Of a stretch of 64,000 nucleotides of DNA, positions 1 to 8,001 are shown in pieces. A program made the position numbers and the translations under genes. Below the pieces are notes generated by a model. It did not search any database. It was not told the DNA's origin and worked only from the letters and a program-made list of their open reading frames with translations. Each line of letters opens with the position of its first letter. The first letter of the stretch is position 1. Origin of the DNA: Azospirillum doebereinerae (GTDB lineage: Bacteria > Pseudomonadota > Alphaproteobacteria > Azospirillales > Azospirillaceae); assembly GCF_003989665.1 (NCBI RefSeq), contig NZ_RZIJ01000017.1:120229-184228 (forward strand). The letters are read 5' to 3'.

Positions 1-1351
1 GCGCGATGCAGGTGTCCATCGCACCGGACGCGCCGAAATAGCCGACGCAGCCGGCGTAGACGCCGCGCCGCGCCTTCTCCAACTCGTCGATGATCTCCAT
101 GGCGCGGACCTTCGGCGCGCCCGACACCGTGCCGGCGGGGAAGCCGGCGATCAGCGCGTCCAGAGCGTCGTATTTCGGGTCCAGATCGCCCTCCACGTTC
201 GACACGATGTGCATGACGTGGCTGTACAGCTCGACGATCATCTTGGCCGTCACCTTGACGCTGCCGACCCTCGCCACCCGGCCCACGTCGTTGCGGCCGA
301 GGTCGAGCAGCATCAGATGCTCGGCCAGTTCCTTGGGATCGCTCAGCAGGTCGTCGGCGAGCGCCTGGTCCTCCTCCGGCGTGGCGCCGCGCTTGCGGGT
401 GCCGGCGATGGGACGGACCGTCACCTTGCCGTCGCGCACGCGGACCAGGATTTCCGGGCTGGAGCCGACGACGGTCAACTCGCCGAAGTCGCAGTGGAAC
501 AGGAAGGGCGATGGGTTCAGGCGGCGCAGCGTGCGGTACAGCGCCAGCGGCGACGGCTTGAAGGGGAAACGGATGCGCTGCGACGGCACGACCTGGAAGA
601 TGTCGCCGGCCCGGATGTAGCCCTTCGCCGTCTCCACCATCGCGTGATACTCCTCGCGCGTGGTGTTGGAGGTCCAGGCGAGCGGCAGGCCGTCCTCGCT
701 GCGCGGCTCGCGCCGGTAGGGCAGCGGACGCTCCAGATCGGCCAGCGCGTCGGTCAGCCGTTCGCGCGCGTCGGCGTAGGCCGCCAGGGCGTCGACGCCG
801 GGTTTCGGCCAGACCGGCGTCACCAGCGTGATCGAATCGGTGTGGCTGTCGAAGATCGCGACGATGCTGGGCCGCGTCAGGATCGCGTCGGGAATGTTCA
901 GCTCGTCCGGGTTGGCGTCGGGCAGACGCTCCATCAGCCGGACCATGTCGTAGGTCATGTAGCCGAACAGCCCGGCGGCCATCGGCGGCAGCTCCGCCGG
1001 CAGATCGATGCGGCTCTCGCCGATCAGCGCGCGCAGCGCCTCCAGCGGGGCGGCGTCGAGCGGCCGGTAGGCGTCGCGGTCGTGCAGGGCGTCGCGGTTG
1101 ATCTCCGCCTTCGCCCCGCGCGAGCGCCACACCACGTCGGGCTTGAAGCCGATCACCGAATAGCGGTCGCGCCGCGACCCGGCCCCGCGCTCCGCCGATT
1201 CCAGAAGAAAGCCGAAGGGGCGCCCGTCGGCCAGCTTCATGTAGGCGGAAACCGGGGTCTCCAGGTCGCTGACCAGCGTGGTCCACACCACCTGCGGCCG
1301 ACCGGCGGCGTAGGCGGCGTCGAAAGCGGTGACTTCGGGCTGGACCTTCAC
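1..1351 (-). CDS. trpE: Anthranilate synthase component I, 3' end outside window
   Basis: This gene encodes the chorismate-utilising large subunit of anthranilate synthase, the first step of tryptophan synthesis. About 450 residues are visible and the C-terminus runs off the left edge. Seen: an N-terminal LLES segment typical of the tryptophan feedback site, then GDIFQVVPSQR, GSSPEILVR, RPIAGTRKRG, LDLGRNDVGRV and GTVSGAPKVRAMEI, all chorismate-binding enzyme motifs. The start is taken as GTG at 1351 with AAAGG about 8 bases upstream. It lies 39 bases downstream of ppiD on the same strand, so co-transcription is likely. Whether a glutaminase (TrpG) domain is fused, as known for Azospirillum brasilense, cannot be seen here. 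Confidence 0.95.
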   Translation of the reverse strand, partial: MKVQPEVTAFDAAYAAGRPQVVWTTLVSDLETPVSAYMKLADGRPFGFLLESAERGAGSRRDRYSVIGFKPDVVWRSRGAKAEINRDALHDRDAYRPLDAAPLEALRALIGESRIDLPAELPPMAAGLFGYMTYDMVRLMERLPDANPDELNIPDAILTRPSIVAIFDSHTDSITLVTPVWPKPGVDALAAYADARERLTDALADLERPLPYRREPRSEDGLPLAWTSNTTREEYHAMVETAKGYIRAGDIFQVVPSQRIRFPFKPSPLALYRTLRRLNPSPFLFHCDFGELTVVGSSPEILVRVRDGKVTVRPIAGTRKRGATPEEDQALADDLLSDPKELAEHLMLLDLGRNDVGRVARVGSVKVTAKMIVELYSHVMHIVSNVEGDLDPKYDALDALIAGFPAGTVSGAPKVRAMEIIDELEKARRGVYAGCVGYFGASGAMDTCIA

Positions 1352-1390
1352 GGCACGAACCTTTTCGCTTAGGGTCCCCGGCGGGGGCTC

Positions 1391-3271
1391 TTAGTTGCTG
1401 GAGGCGAAGAACTGGTCGATCCGCTGGCGGTGGATCTCGACCGGGTAACGGCTGCGCAGCGCGTTGCCGAACTGCGCCATCAGGTCGCTCTCGATGCCCT
1501 GGGTGACCGTGCTCTCCAGGGGAGCGAGCGCCGCGTCGGGCGCCGCCGGGTCGGCCGGGACGATCTCCTTCAGGCGGGCGACGACCTGGGCGTCGGCGCT
1601 GGCGCCGGTGACGACCTCGCCGGGCTTGGCCTCGAACAGCTTGCGCACGAGGTCGCCGGGCAGCCCCTCGACCGAACGGGCGTCGCGGGTGAAGGGCGTG
1701 GTCATGGCGAAGCTGGCGCCGGCGTCGGTCGACACGGTCTGGGCGGCGGCCTCGGCGCCCTGCTTGAGCTTGGCGGCGATGTCCTCGGCCTTCTTGGCGG
1801 CCTGCTCGGCGCGCTTGCCGGCCTGCCAGTCGGCGACGACCTGATCACGCACGTCGGCCAGCGGACGGACGGCGGCGGGGATCACGCTGTCGACGCGCAC
1901 GGCGATGAAGACGTTGCCCTGGCCCTCGGTGAGGTTGGAGGCGGCGCCGGACTTCAGTTGGAAGGCGGTGGGCAGCAGGGCCTTCAGGCCGGGCAGGGTG
2001 GCGGCGTCCGTGCCGTCCGGGGCCTTGCCGGTGCTGTCGACGGCGGCGACCTTGCTCAGCGCCAGCCCCTGGGACTGGGCCACCTCTTCCAGCGGCGCGC
2101 CGCTGGCGAGTTGGTCCTCGACCCGGTTGGCGATGGAGAAGACGGCGTCGAGCGCCTTTTCCTTCTGAAGCTCGGTGCGCAGCTGGTCGCGCACCTCCTC
2201 GAAGCTCCGGGTGCTGCCAGCCTGGATGCCGGTGACGGCCAGGACGTGCCAGCCAAGGCCGCTCTTGATCGCGTCGCTCGGCTTGCCCTGCTCCAGCGCG
2301 AAGACCGCGTCGCCCAGTTCCGGCAGTTCGGTGCGGGCGATGTTGTCGAGCGCCACCGGCTCGACCCCGGCCTCCTTGGCGGCATCGGCCAGACCCTTGG
2401 CCTTGGCGGACTCGGCGATGGCCTTCGCCTTCGCCTCGTCGTCGACCACCACCATCTGGACGTTGCGCTTCTCGGGCGTGCCGAACTCGGCGGAGCGCTC
2501 GTCGTAGGCGGCGCGCAGTTGGTCGTCCTCGATCTTGACGTCCTTGGCCAGCGCGTCCGGCGACAGCTGCGCCACGGTCAGCGCGCGGTATTCGGGGGCG
2601 GTGAAGCGGACCTGATGGTCCTCGTAGGATTTGGTGACCTCGGCCTCGTCGGGGGCGCCGACGTCGCCGATGGCGGCGTTGGGCAGGGTCACCACCTCGG
2701 CCACGCGCTTCTCGCCCCGGAAGCGGTAGAGGTCCCGGACCAGCGGCTTGGGCGCCGCGATCCCGGCGCCGACCGCGCCGGCCACCAGCTCGCGCGCGGT
2801 CTCGCGGGAGACCAGGGCGACGTAGCCGTCCTCGGTCAACTGGTTGTTGCGCAGCACGGTGCGGAACACGTTCGGATCGAACTGGCCCTGCTGGTTCCGG
2901 AAGGCGGGCTCGTCGGCGATGCGCAGCCGCACCACCTCCTTGCTCACGGCGACGCCGGCGTCCTTGGCGGCGAGATCGAACAGGGTGCGTTGGATCAGCG
3001 CGTTCAGCGACTGGTCGAGCAACCCGAACTGCTTGGCCTGCTCGGCGGTCAGGTTGCCGCCCACCATCGGGCGCAGCCGTTCGATCTGCCGGCGGAACTC
3101 CTGGTCCAGGGCGTCGCGCTCGATCGCGACCTTGCCGACCTCGGCCACCGTGGTGGGGACGCTGGACCGGAAGACGTCGCCGATCCCCCAGATGCCGAAG
3201 CTGAGGATCAACAGGACGAACAGGATCTTGACGACCCAAGAACCGGCGAAACTGCGGATGAACTGGAGCAT
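1391..3271 (-). CDS. ppiD: Peptidyl-prolyl isomerase PpiD/SurA-type periplasmic folding factor
   Basis: This is a 626-residue inner-membrane-anchored periplasmic chaperone of the PpiD family. The N-terminus (MLQFIRSFAGSWVVKILFVL) gives a short basic region and one membrane helix at about residues 13-35. A SurA_N-like region follows (conserved FGLLDQSLNALIQRTL), then a PPIC-like parvulin segment in the middle (about residues 220-340) and a second, weaker one. The start at 3271 was preferred over an upstream in-frame start because the extra 48 residues are arginine/proline-rich and precede the membrane anchor. The family helps newly exported proteins leave the Sec translocon. The parvulin core is divergent, so isomerase activity is less certain than chaperone function. 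Confidence 0.9.
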   Translation of the reverse strand: MLQFIRSFAGSWVVKILFVLLILSFGIWGIGDVFRSSVPTTVAEVGKVAIERDALDQEFRRQIERLRPMVGGNLTAEQAKQFGLLDQSLNALIQRTLFDLAAKDAGVAVSKEVVRLRIADEPAFRNQQGQFDPNVFRTVLRNNQLTEDGYVALVSRETARELVAGAVGAGIAAPKPLVRDLYRFRGEKRVAEVVTLPNAAIGDVGAPDEAEVTKSYEDHQVRFTAPEYRALTVAQLSPDALAKDVKIEDDQLRAAYDERSAEFGTPEKRNVQMVVVDDEAKAKAIAESAKAKGLADAAKEAGVEPVALDNIARTELPELGDAVFALEQGKPSDAIKSGLGWHVLAVTGIQAGSTRSFEEVRDQLRTELQKEKALDAVFSIANRVEDQLASGAPLEEVAQSQGLALSKVAAVDSTGKAPDGTDAATLPGLKALLPTAFQLKSGAASNLTEGQGNVFIAVRVDSVIPAAVRPLADVRDQVVADWQAGKRAEQAAKKAEDIAAKLKQGAEAAAQTVSTDAGASFAMTTPFTRDARSVEGLPGDLVRKLFEAKPGEVVTGASADAQVVARLKEIVPADPAAPDAALAPLESTVTQGIESDLMAQFGNALRSRYPVEIHRQRIDQFFASSN

Positions 3272-3429
3272 GGGACCCGAATCTGAGCGCGTCGTTCGGC
3301 CGTTCGGCCAGGGCGGCGCATCATAGATACGGTGCGGTGGAGCGGCAACAGCGCATTTCCGCCGGTTGTGGGCGGATCGAGGCCGGAGGATAGGCCGTCC
3401 CCGGTGGAAACCCATGGCCTGGACATGCG

Positions 3430-3464
3430 AAGGCCCCGCCCCGGATCGACCGGGGCGGGGCCTT
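3430..3464 (-). terminator. Perfect GC-rich hairpin downstream of the csbD-like gene
   Basis: A perfect 15-bp inverted repeat (AAGGCCCCGCCCCGG and its complement) surrounds a 5-base loop. It lies 32 bases past the csbD-like stop and upstream of ppiD. There is no T-tract on either strand, so it may be a weak or Rho-assisted terminator. It would separate the csbD transcript from ppiD-trpE. Confidence 0.55.
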
Positions 3465-3496
3465 CGCCGTGACGGTCGGGACCGCCGTCGGCTGGG

Positions 3497-3676
3497 TTAC
3501 TTCAGCGCGTCGCGCGCCGCGTCCTTTGCCCCGCCGACCGTGTTCTGAACCTTGCCGGCGGCCTTGTCGGCCTTGCCCTCGGCTTCCATCTTGGTGTCGC
3601 CCATCACCTTGCCGGCGGCTTCCTTGATGGTGCCCTTGACGTTGCGGGCGGCGCCTTCGATACGATCCTTGTCCAT
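3497..3676 (-). CDS. CsbD family stress-response protein
   Basis: This 59-residue hydrophilic protein has the CsbD pattern of Lys/Ala/Gly-rich repeats: MDKDRIEGAARNVKG near the start and GKADKAAGKVQNTVGGAKD near the end. CsbD proteins are small, abundant, general-stress-induced proteins of unknown biochemical role. GGAGGT lies 6 bases before the ATG at 3676, a near-perfect ribosome site that fixes the start and suggests high expression. A strong hairpin follows the stop, so it looks like a single-gene transcript. Confidence 0.88.
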   Translation of the reverse strand: MDKDRIEGAARNVKGTIKEAAGKVMGDTKMEAEGKADKAAGKVQNTVGGAKDAARDALK

Positions 3677-3775
3677 GGTGGACCTCCGTTGCGTTTGTTG
3701 TGCTGGAACAACGCCGCGAACCGGAAAAGGGTCCCGAACCCGATCATGACAAATTGGTAATGCGGAGAGCCGGCC

Positions 3776-3823
3776 TTTCGGCCAGGCTTTTCGGCCAGGT
3801 TTTTCGGCCAGGTTTTTCGGTCG
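3776..3823. repeat. 13-bp tandem repeat, 3.7 copies
   Basis: Three full copies of TTTCGGCCAGGYT occur at 3776-3788, 3789-3801 and 3802-3814, with a partial fourth to 3823. The last copy ends 6 bases before the stop codon of the small minus-strand gene at 3830. It is in non-coding DNA and is a candidate for copy-number variation. Confidence 0.8.
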
Positions 3824-3829
3824 AAGCTT

Positions 3830-4114
3830 TCAGGACGCGCGCCGGGCCGGGTGCGGCGCTCCCACGGCGTGGCGGCGGATGGTCGCCAGCGACAGGGCGT
3901 GGTGGGTGATGCGATGACGGAACTCGCGGTCCACCCGGCTGAAGGCGCTGTAGGCGAGAAGGACGGCGTCGGCGGACTTGGTGGCCATCGCGTCGTGCAG
4001 GGCGTCGCGCAGCGTGCGCAGTTCCAGGACGCCGGGCACGAAGGCCATCTCCACCGCCTCGGTGAGGATCTCGATGGAACAGAGTGAGGCGTCGTCGTCG
4101 ATATGGAAGGTCAT
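3830..4114 (-). CDS. Small hypothetical protein
   Basis: This is a 94-residue protein of unknown function. It starts acidic (MTFHIDDDASL), has a helical middle (TLRDALHDAMATKSADAVLLAYSA split by few turns) and ends in a basic, His/Arg-rich tail. No signal peptide or membrane helix is visible. It lies 16 bases downstream of another small gene on the same strand (4131-4334), and the two are probably co-transcribed. A 13-bp tandem repeat array lies just past its stop. Codon use fits the surrounding genes. I do not recognise the family. Confidence 0.6.
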   Translation of the reverse strand: MTFHIDDDASLCSIEILTEAVEMAFVPGVLELRTLRDALHDAMATKSADAVLLAYSAFSRVDREFRHRITHHALSLATIRRHAVGAPHPARRAS

Positions 4115-4130
4115 GCGCGGTTTCCGGCCC

Positions 4131-4334
4131 TCAGGAGCCGAGCAGGTCGGTGATGGCGGCGACGCATCGCGTCCGGATCGGGCAGGATGCGCAGGGCTGG
4201 CCAGTGGGGCATTGGGTGACGCGCAGGCGCTCGATCCCCCGGACCAGGACCGCCTTCTTCTCGTCCGAGATCACGTCGGTCCCACGAATCGTCTCGATGG
4301 CATCGAACAGCGGGTTGGTCGTGTCCAGCATCAT
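4131..4334 (-). CDS. Small protein with a four-cysteine cluster
   Basis: This 67-residue protein has a compact cysteine motif near its C-terminus, C-x5-C-x2-C-x5-C (CPTGQPCASCPIRTRC). The N-terminal half is acidic and helical. AAGGAGG lies 9 bases before the first of two tandem ATG codons, which supports the start. The cysteine spacing could bind zinc or an iron-sulfur cluster, but this is inference and I do not recognise the family. It precedes the 3830-4114 gene and probably forms a two-gene unit with it. Confidence 0.65.
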   Translation of the reverse strand: MMLDTTNPLFDAIETIRGTDVISDEKKAVLVRGIERLRVTQCPTGQPCASCPIRTRCVAAITDLLGS

Positions 4335-4471
4335 CGAGCATGGCCTCCTTCACCACTCCATGATGACGCATCGCGCTTGAAAAGCGATCAACGTGCTGCA
4401 ACATTATCGCTACAAATTGAAACAAAGCTTTCCCAGTTTCGGCGGTTTCATACAGTCGAGCGGAATGGATC

Positions 4472-4503
4472 GGAAAACCCCACGGCGAACGGGACGGTTT
4501 TCC
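4472..4503 (+). promoter_or_regulatory. Inverted repeat in the leader of the ynfA-like gene
   Basis: GGAAAACC (4472-4479) and GGTTTTCC (4496-4503) can pair across a 16-base loop. They are flanked by direct copies of CAGTCGAG at about 4453 and 4505. The element is 62 bases before the YnfA start, in a 230-base gap that is more AT-rich than its neighbours. It could be a leader hairpin or a terminator-like element. There is no direct evidence for either role. Confidence 0.3.
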
Positions 4504-4564
4504 TCAGTCGAGTGCGGGCGATCGTTTTGGGAATGTTTGAAAGATTGCGAAAGAAAGGGAGGCC

Positions 4565-4909
4565 ATGGGGCAGGCGGCGACGATCCACGCGGTTGCGCTC
4601 TACGCGGCGGCGGCCCTGGCGGAGATCGCCGGTTGTTTCGCCTTCTGGTCGTGGCTGCGCCTGGGCCAACCGGCTTGGTGGACCGTTCCGGGCGTGGCCA
4701 GCCTGTGCGCCTTCGCGTGGCTGCTGACGCGAGTCGACGCGGAGTTCGCCGGGCGCGCCTACGCCGCCTATGGCGGGGTGTACATCGCCGCGTCGCTGCT
4801 GTGGCTGTGGGCGGTCGAGGGGGTGCGGCCGGACCGCTGGGACGCGGCCGGCTCGCTGCTCTGCCTCGCCGGGGCGGCGGTTATCCTGGCTGGCCCGCGT
4901 GGGGGGTGA
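4565..4909 (+). CDS. YnfA (UPF0060) family small membrane protein
   Basis: This 114-residue protein has four predicted membrane helices and no large soluble part. Family hallmarks are visible: an N-terminal ALAEIAGCFAFWSWLR segment, then FAGRAYAAYGGVYIAASLLW and a final hydrophobic stretch ending GAAVILAGPR. UPF0060/YnfA proteins resemble small multidrug resistance transporters in fold, and some members have been linked to efflux. A GGGAGG motif is unusually close (2 bases) to the ATG at 4565. The 3' end overlaps the convergent small gene on the other strand by 29 bases. Confidence 0.88.
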   Translation: MGQAATIHAVALYAAAALAEIAGCFAFWSWLRLGQPAWWTVPGVASLCAFAWLLTRVDAEFAGRAYAAYGGVYIAASLLWLWAVEGVRPDRWDAAGSLLCLAGAAVILAGPRGG

Positions 4910-5114
4910 CGGCACACCGCACGGACCGGCGGAAGCACGATCCGGCCTCCAGCACCAAGCCGGATTCGTCGATCCTGAGGTAGGAGTCCACGCGCACCTG
5001 CCGTCCGACGATGTCGTCGTTGAGCATGATCTGGGCATCGGCCAAGGACAGCGGTTTCCCGTCGTAATACGCGCGTCCGTCGGCATGGCGAATGTGGCGG
5101 AAGGCGGTGGTCAT
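4881..5114 (-). CDS. Small hypothetical protein
   Basis: This 77-residue soluble protein begins MTTAFRHIRHADGRAYYDG. The start at 5114 is chosen over an in-frame ATG at 5129 because GGGGAG lies 7 bases upstream of it. The middle (IVGRQVRVDSYLRIDESG) looks like short beta strands. The C-terminus has two cysteines. No family is recognised. The gene converges on, and overlaps the last 29 bases of, the ynfA-like gene. Confidence 0.6.
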   Translation of the reverse strand: MTTAFRHIRHADGRAYYDGKPLSLADAQIMLNDDIVGRQVRVDSYLRIDESGLVLEAGSCFRRSVRCAVTPHAGQPG

Positions 5115-5614
5115 GGCGATGCTCCCCATCGTTTGCGGTGCGGTGGTGGCCCGACGGGCTCGATCCAGCGGCTTTTGCCGGATGAACGTCGAAGGCCGGT
5201 CGTTTATTCCTCATGGAACAAGGGTGGTCGGCGATTTCGGTGCGGCGCAGGAGTGTGCGACGGAACCGGGAACATCTTGCCCTGAAAAACGCCGGTGGTC
5301 CAAGCCCGATGGCCCCGCACCTCCATTTTGTTGCAACATGGAAAGCCATTGGTTGCATCGCACAATCCCGAAAAATCGTCGCAAACAACCTGAAAATTTC
5401 GCGGCCGATTGAACCACATCAATCGGCGCTCTCCGCCGAACCGTTAGAGTGCGAAACGGTTTCAGGTGCACCGACCCCGGTGCGGGTTGATTCACGGCTT
5501 CGCTTTCAAGGGTGGGGAAACGGCGCGACCGTTTTCGGATCGCTTTGCACGGGGGCGCTGGAAATTTTGGATGGGCGGGTCATAATACCTCTGGTGCGCT
5601 TTCCATTCATACCA
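5115..5614. other. 500-base intergenic region with an FNR-type box
   Basis: This gap separates the small minus-strand gene (start 5114) from the diguanylate/phosphodiesterase gene. The reading frame of the latter stays open upstream to 5213, but that stretch has poor codon use and no conserved domain, so I treat it as non-coding. It is clearly more AT-rich than neighbouring genes. The only structured signal is the palindrome at 5409-5422. Confidence 0.5.
5409..5450 (+). promoter_or_regulatory. Candidate FNR/FixK-type promoter upstream of the EAL gene
   Basis: TTGAA-CCAC-ATCAA (5409-5422) matches 9 of the 10 fixed bases of the FNR consensus TTGAT-N4-ATCAA, and its arms extend to GATTGA/TCAATC. 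A -10-like TAGAGT lies at 5445-5450. If transcription starts near 5457, the box is centred at about -41.5, the class II activator position. This spacing agreement is the main support. The start site itself is inferred. Confidence 0.5.
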
Positions 5615-7789
5615 ATGGATGGCGCAAAGACATCGGTGAAAGCGGACAGGTCCTTGCACGAACAACCGGCGCAACAATCGCAAGACCAGGGTGGGACGGG
5701 CGCCGGGGATCTTCCTCGCGATCCGGCCTTTCTGGCGTCATTGGCCTCCAGCCTGCTGGATCACGCCGATTTCGCTCGGGTCTACATCGATCGCGACGGG
5801 GTGTGCCGTCACACCGACCGCCGTTTCGCCGCCTTGCTGGGCCGCCCGCCCGAGGTGTTGCTGGGCGCGGCCATCGGCGGCATCGACCATCCGGTGGCGC
5901 GCGCGGTTGGCGAGGCGCGGCTCGCGCTGGCCTTCACGGGCGATTCGGCGCCGGTGGACTGCGAGATCGACGGCCAGGACGGGCAGCGCGCGCTTCTCGG
6001 CGGCAGCCTTCTGGTCCACCGGGACGGGGATGGGCGGATCCTGGGCTTCCTCGGCGCCTTCCACGAGACCGGGGATCCCCGCCGGATCGCCGATTTCGTC
6101 CTGCGCCGCGACCCCTTCGTGACGACGCTGCTGGACGCGGCGGTGGACGGCATCATCGTGTCCGACCGCAGCGGCCTGATCCGCTCGATCAACCGCGCCT
6201 GCCTGACGCTGTTCGGCTACGAAGAGAGCGAACTGCTCGGCAAGAGCATGACCGCCCTGATGCCGCCGCCCTTCTCGCGCGATCACGGCAAGTACATCGA
6301 GACCTACACGCGCACGGAACGGCCCAAGATCATCGGCATCGGCCGCGACACGCTGGGCCGCCGCAAGGACGGCACCGTCTTCCCCATCCATCTCAGCGTC
6401 GGCGAGGCGAAGCTGGGCGACGAGGTCACCTTCGTCGGCATCATCCGCGACATCTCCGACCGGCTGGCGGCGGAGCAGCGCGCCTCCTATCTGGCGCGGC
6501 ACGACCCGCTGACCGGCGTCCTCACCCGCACCGCCTTCCTGGAGGAGTGCGAGGCGGTGATGGCCGACGCCCCCGGCGGCGAGCAGGGCGGCTTCGCCCT
6601 GTTCACGCTGGACGTGGACCAGTTCAGCGACGTGAACGAGGCCTTCGGCTTCCACGTCGGCGACGCCGCGCTGAAGGCGATGGTCAGCCGGGTGACCGAG
6701 GTGCTGCCGTCCAACACCTACATCTGCCGCGTCGCCGCCGACGAGTTCGCCGCGCTGGCGCGGGTGGACGGGATGGAGCACGCCCAGACCCTGGCCGACG
6801 TGCTGCACGACCGGCTGACCGCCTCGATCTACGCCGACCGCCACTGGGTGCGGCTTCGCCTGTCCATCGGCGCCGCGCTCCAGGGCGGGACGCGGCAGAC
6901 GCTGGAGGACCTGAACGCGAAGGCCAAGCTGGCCCTGCAGGCGGTCCAGCACGACGGCGGCAACGCGGTGTGCTTCTACACGCCCGAGATGGCGGCGGCG
7001 GCGACGCGGCGCATGCTGCTGACCATGCATCTGACCCACGCCATCGAGCGCAACGAGATGCATCTGGTCTACCAGCCCATCGTCGACAAGACCGGGCGGG
7101 TGGTGTCGGCGGAGGCGCTGCTGCGTTGGACCCACCATTCTCTGGGGCCGGTGTCGCCCGGCGAGTTCATTCCGGTCGCCGAGGAAAGCGGCCTGATCGT
7201 TCCGATCACCGACTGGGTGCTGTCCACCGCCATCGGTCAGATGGCGCGCTGGGAGATCGAGGACGTGCTGCCGGAGCGGGTGTTCCTGAACATCTCCGGC
7301 CAGCAGTTCCTGCGCGGCAACCTGACCGTCCGGCTGACCGAACTGCTGGCCGATTGCCCGGCGCTGCGCAGCCGGCTCGGGCTGGAGATCACCGAGCAGG
7401 CGGCGGTGCGCGACCTCAAGGTTGCCGTCCGCACGCTGGGCGAGCTGTCGGCGCTGGGGATCCAGACCGCCATCGACGATTTCGGCTCGGGCTATTCCTC
7501 GCTCAGCTACGTGCAGCAGTTGCCGGTGGCGAAGCTGAAGATCGACCGCGCCTTCGTGATCGACGTGCCGGAGAACCCCAAGAGCAACGCGCTCGTCCGC
7601 GCCGCCGTCGGCATGGCCCACGGCCTGGGCCTGACCACCGTCGCCGAGGGGGTGGAGACCGAGGAGCAGCGCGACTTCCTGATATCGGTCGGTTGCGACA
7701 TGATGCAGGGCTACCTGTTCGGCAAGCCGATGATGCCCGACACGTTGGCCGACATGGTGCGCGGCCAGCGCTGCGTGGTTCCCGGTTAG
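5615..7789 (+). CDS. PAS-PAS-GGDEF-EAL protein, likely c-di-GMP phosphodiesterase
   Basis: This is a 724-residue soluble cyclic-di-GMP signalling protein. Domains in order: a first PAS-like sensor (about 35-160), a second PAS (about 170-290, with GIIVSDRSGLIRSINRA), a GGDEF domain (about 292-455) and an EAL domain (about 465-715). The GGDEF signature is degenerate (AADEF, residues 374-378), so cyclase activity is unlikely. The EAL domain keeps EALLRW (E500), FLNISGQQF, LEITE, DDFGSGYSSL, KIDRAF and AEGVETEEQ, as needed for hydrolysis. The ATG at 5615 has no clear ribosome site, and GTG at 5636 is an alternative. An FNR-type box lies about 190 bases upstream, suggesting control by oxygen. Confidence 0.88.
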   Translation: MDGAKTSVKADRSLHEQPAQQSQDQGGTGAGDLPRDPAFLASLASSLLDHADFARVYIDRDGVCRHTDRRFAALLGRPPEVLLGAAIGGIDHPVARAVGEARLALAFTGDSAPVDCEIDGQDGQRALLGGSLLVHRDGDGRILGFLGAFHETGDPRRIADFVLRRDPFVTTLLDAAVDGIIVSDRSGLIRSINRACLTLFGYEESELLGKSMTALMPPPFSRDHGKYIETYTRTERPKIIGIGRDTLGRRKDGTVFPIHLSVGEAKLGDEVTFVGIIRDISDRLAAEQRASYLARHDPLTGVLTRTAFLEECEAVMADAPGGEQGGFALFTLDVDQFSDVNEAFGFHVGDAALKAMVSRVTEVLPSNTYICRVAADEFAALARVDGMEHAQTLADVLHDRLTASIYADRHWVRLRLSIGAALQGGTRQTLEDLNAKAKLALQAVQHDGGNAVCFYTPEMAAAATRRMLLTMHLTHAIERNEMHLVYQPIVDKTGRVVSAEALLRWTHHSLGPVSPGEFIPVAEESGLIVPITDWVLSTAIGQMARWEIEDVLPERVFLNISGQQFLRGNLTVRLTELLADCPALRSRLGLEITEQAAVRDLKVAVRTLGELSALGIQTAIDDFGSGYSSLSYVQQLPVAKLKIDRAFVIDVPENPKSNALVRAAVGMAHGLGLTTVAEGVETEEQRDFLISVGCDMMQGYLFGKPMMPDTLADMVRGQRCVVPG

Positions 7790-7844
7790 ACGGAACTCGA
7801 CGGTTCGGCCCCGCTTTCCCCCCGGTTTTCCCATAGACGCGAAC

Positions 7845-7982
7845 AAGCCCCTCTCCCCTCGTGGGAGAGGGGTTGGGGTGAGGGGGAGCCGGCGCCAGCC
7901 GGCCGGGAAACATCCTCTTTCTTTCCGCCTTCGGCGGAATACCCCTCATCCCAACCCTTCTCCCGCAAGGGGAGAAGGGCAA
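7845..7982. repeat. Inverted-repeat element, family 1, copy 1
   Basis: Two halves of about 40 bases face each other: left AAGCCCCTCTCCCC...GGGTGAGGGG (7845-7885) and right CCCCTCATCCC...GGGGAGAAGGGC (7942-7980). Each half is itself a hairpin. A small CCGCC/GGCGG hairpin adjoins the right half. A second copy lies at 49746-49855. It sits between two convergent genes and could also terminate both. Confidence 0.8.
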
Positions 7983-8001
7983 GTTAGCGTTTGTCCCCCG
8001 C

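Noticed and set aside
1430..3286. Long plus-strand open frame opposite ppiD
   Set aside because: It is a shadow of the ppiD codons on the other strand, with Gly/Leu/Asp/Arg-rich nonsense composition. Similar long antisense frames occur opposite many genes in this high-GC window.
5213..5614. In-frame extension of the EAL gene by 134 residues
   Set aside because: The stretch has poor codon use, no domain similarity and contains the FNR-type palindrome, so it is treated as upstream DNA.
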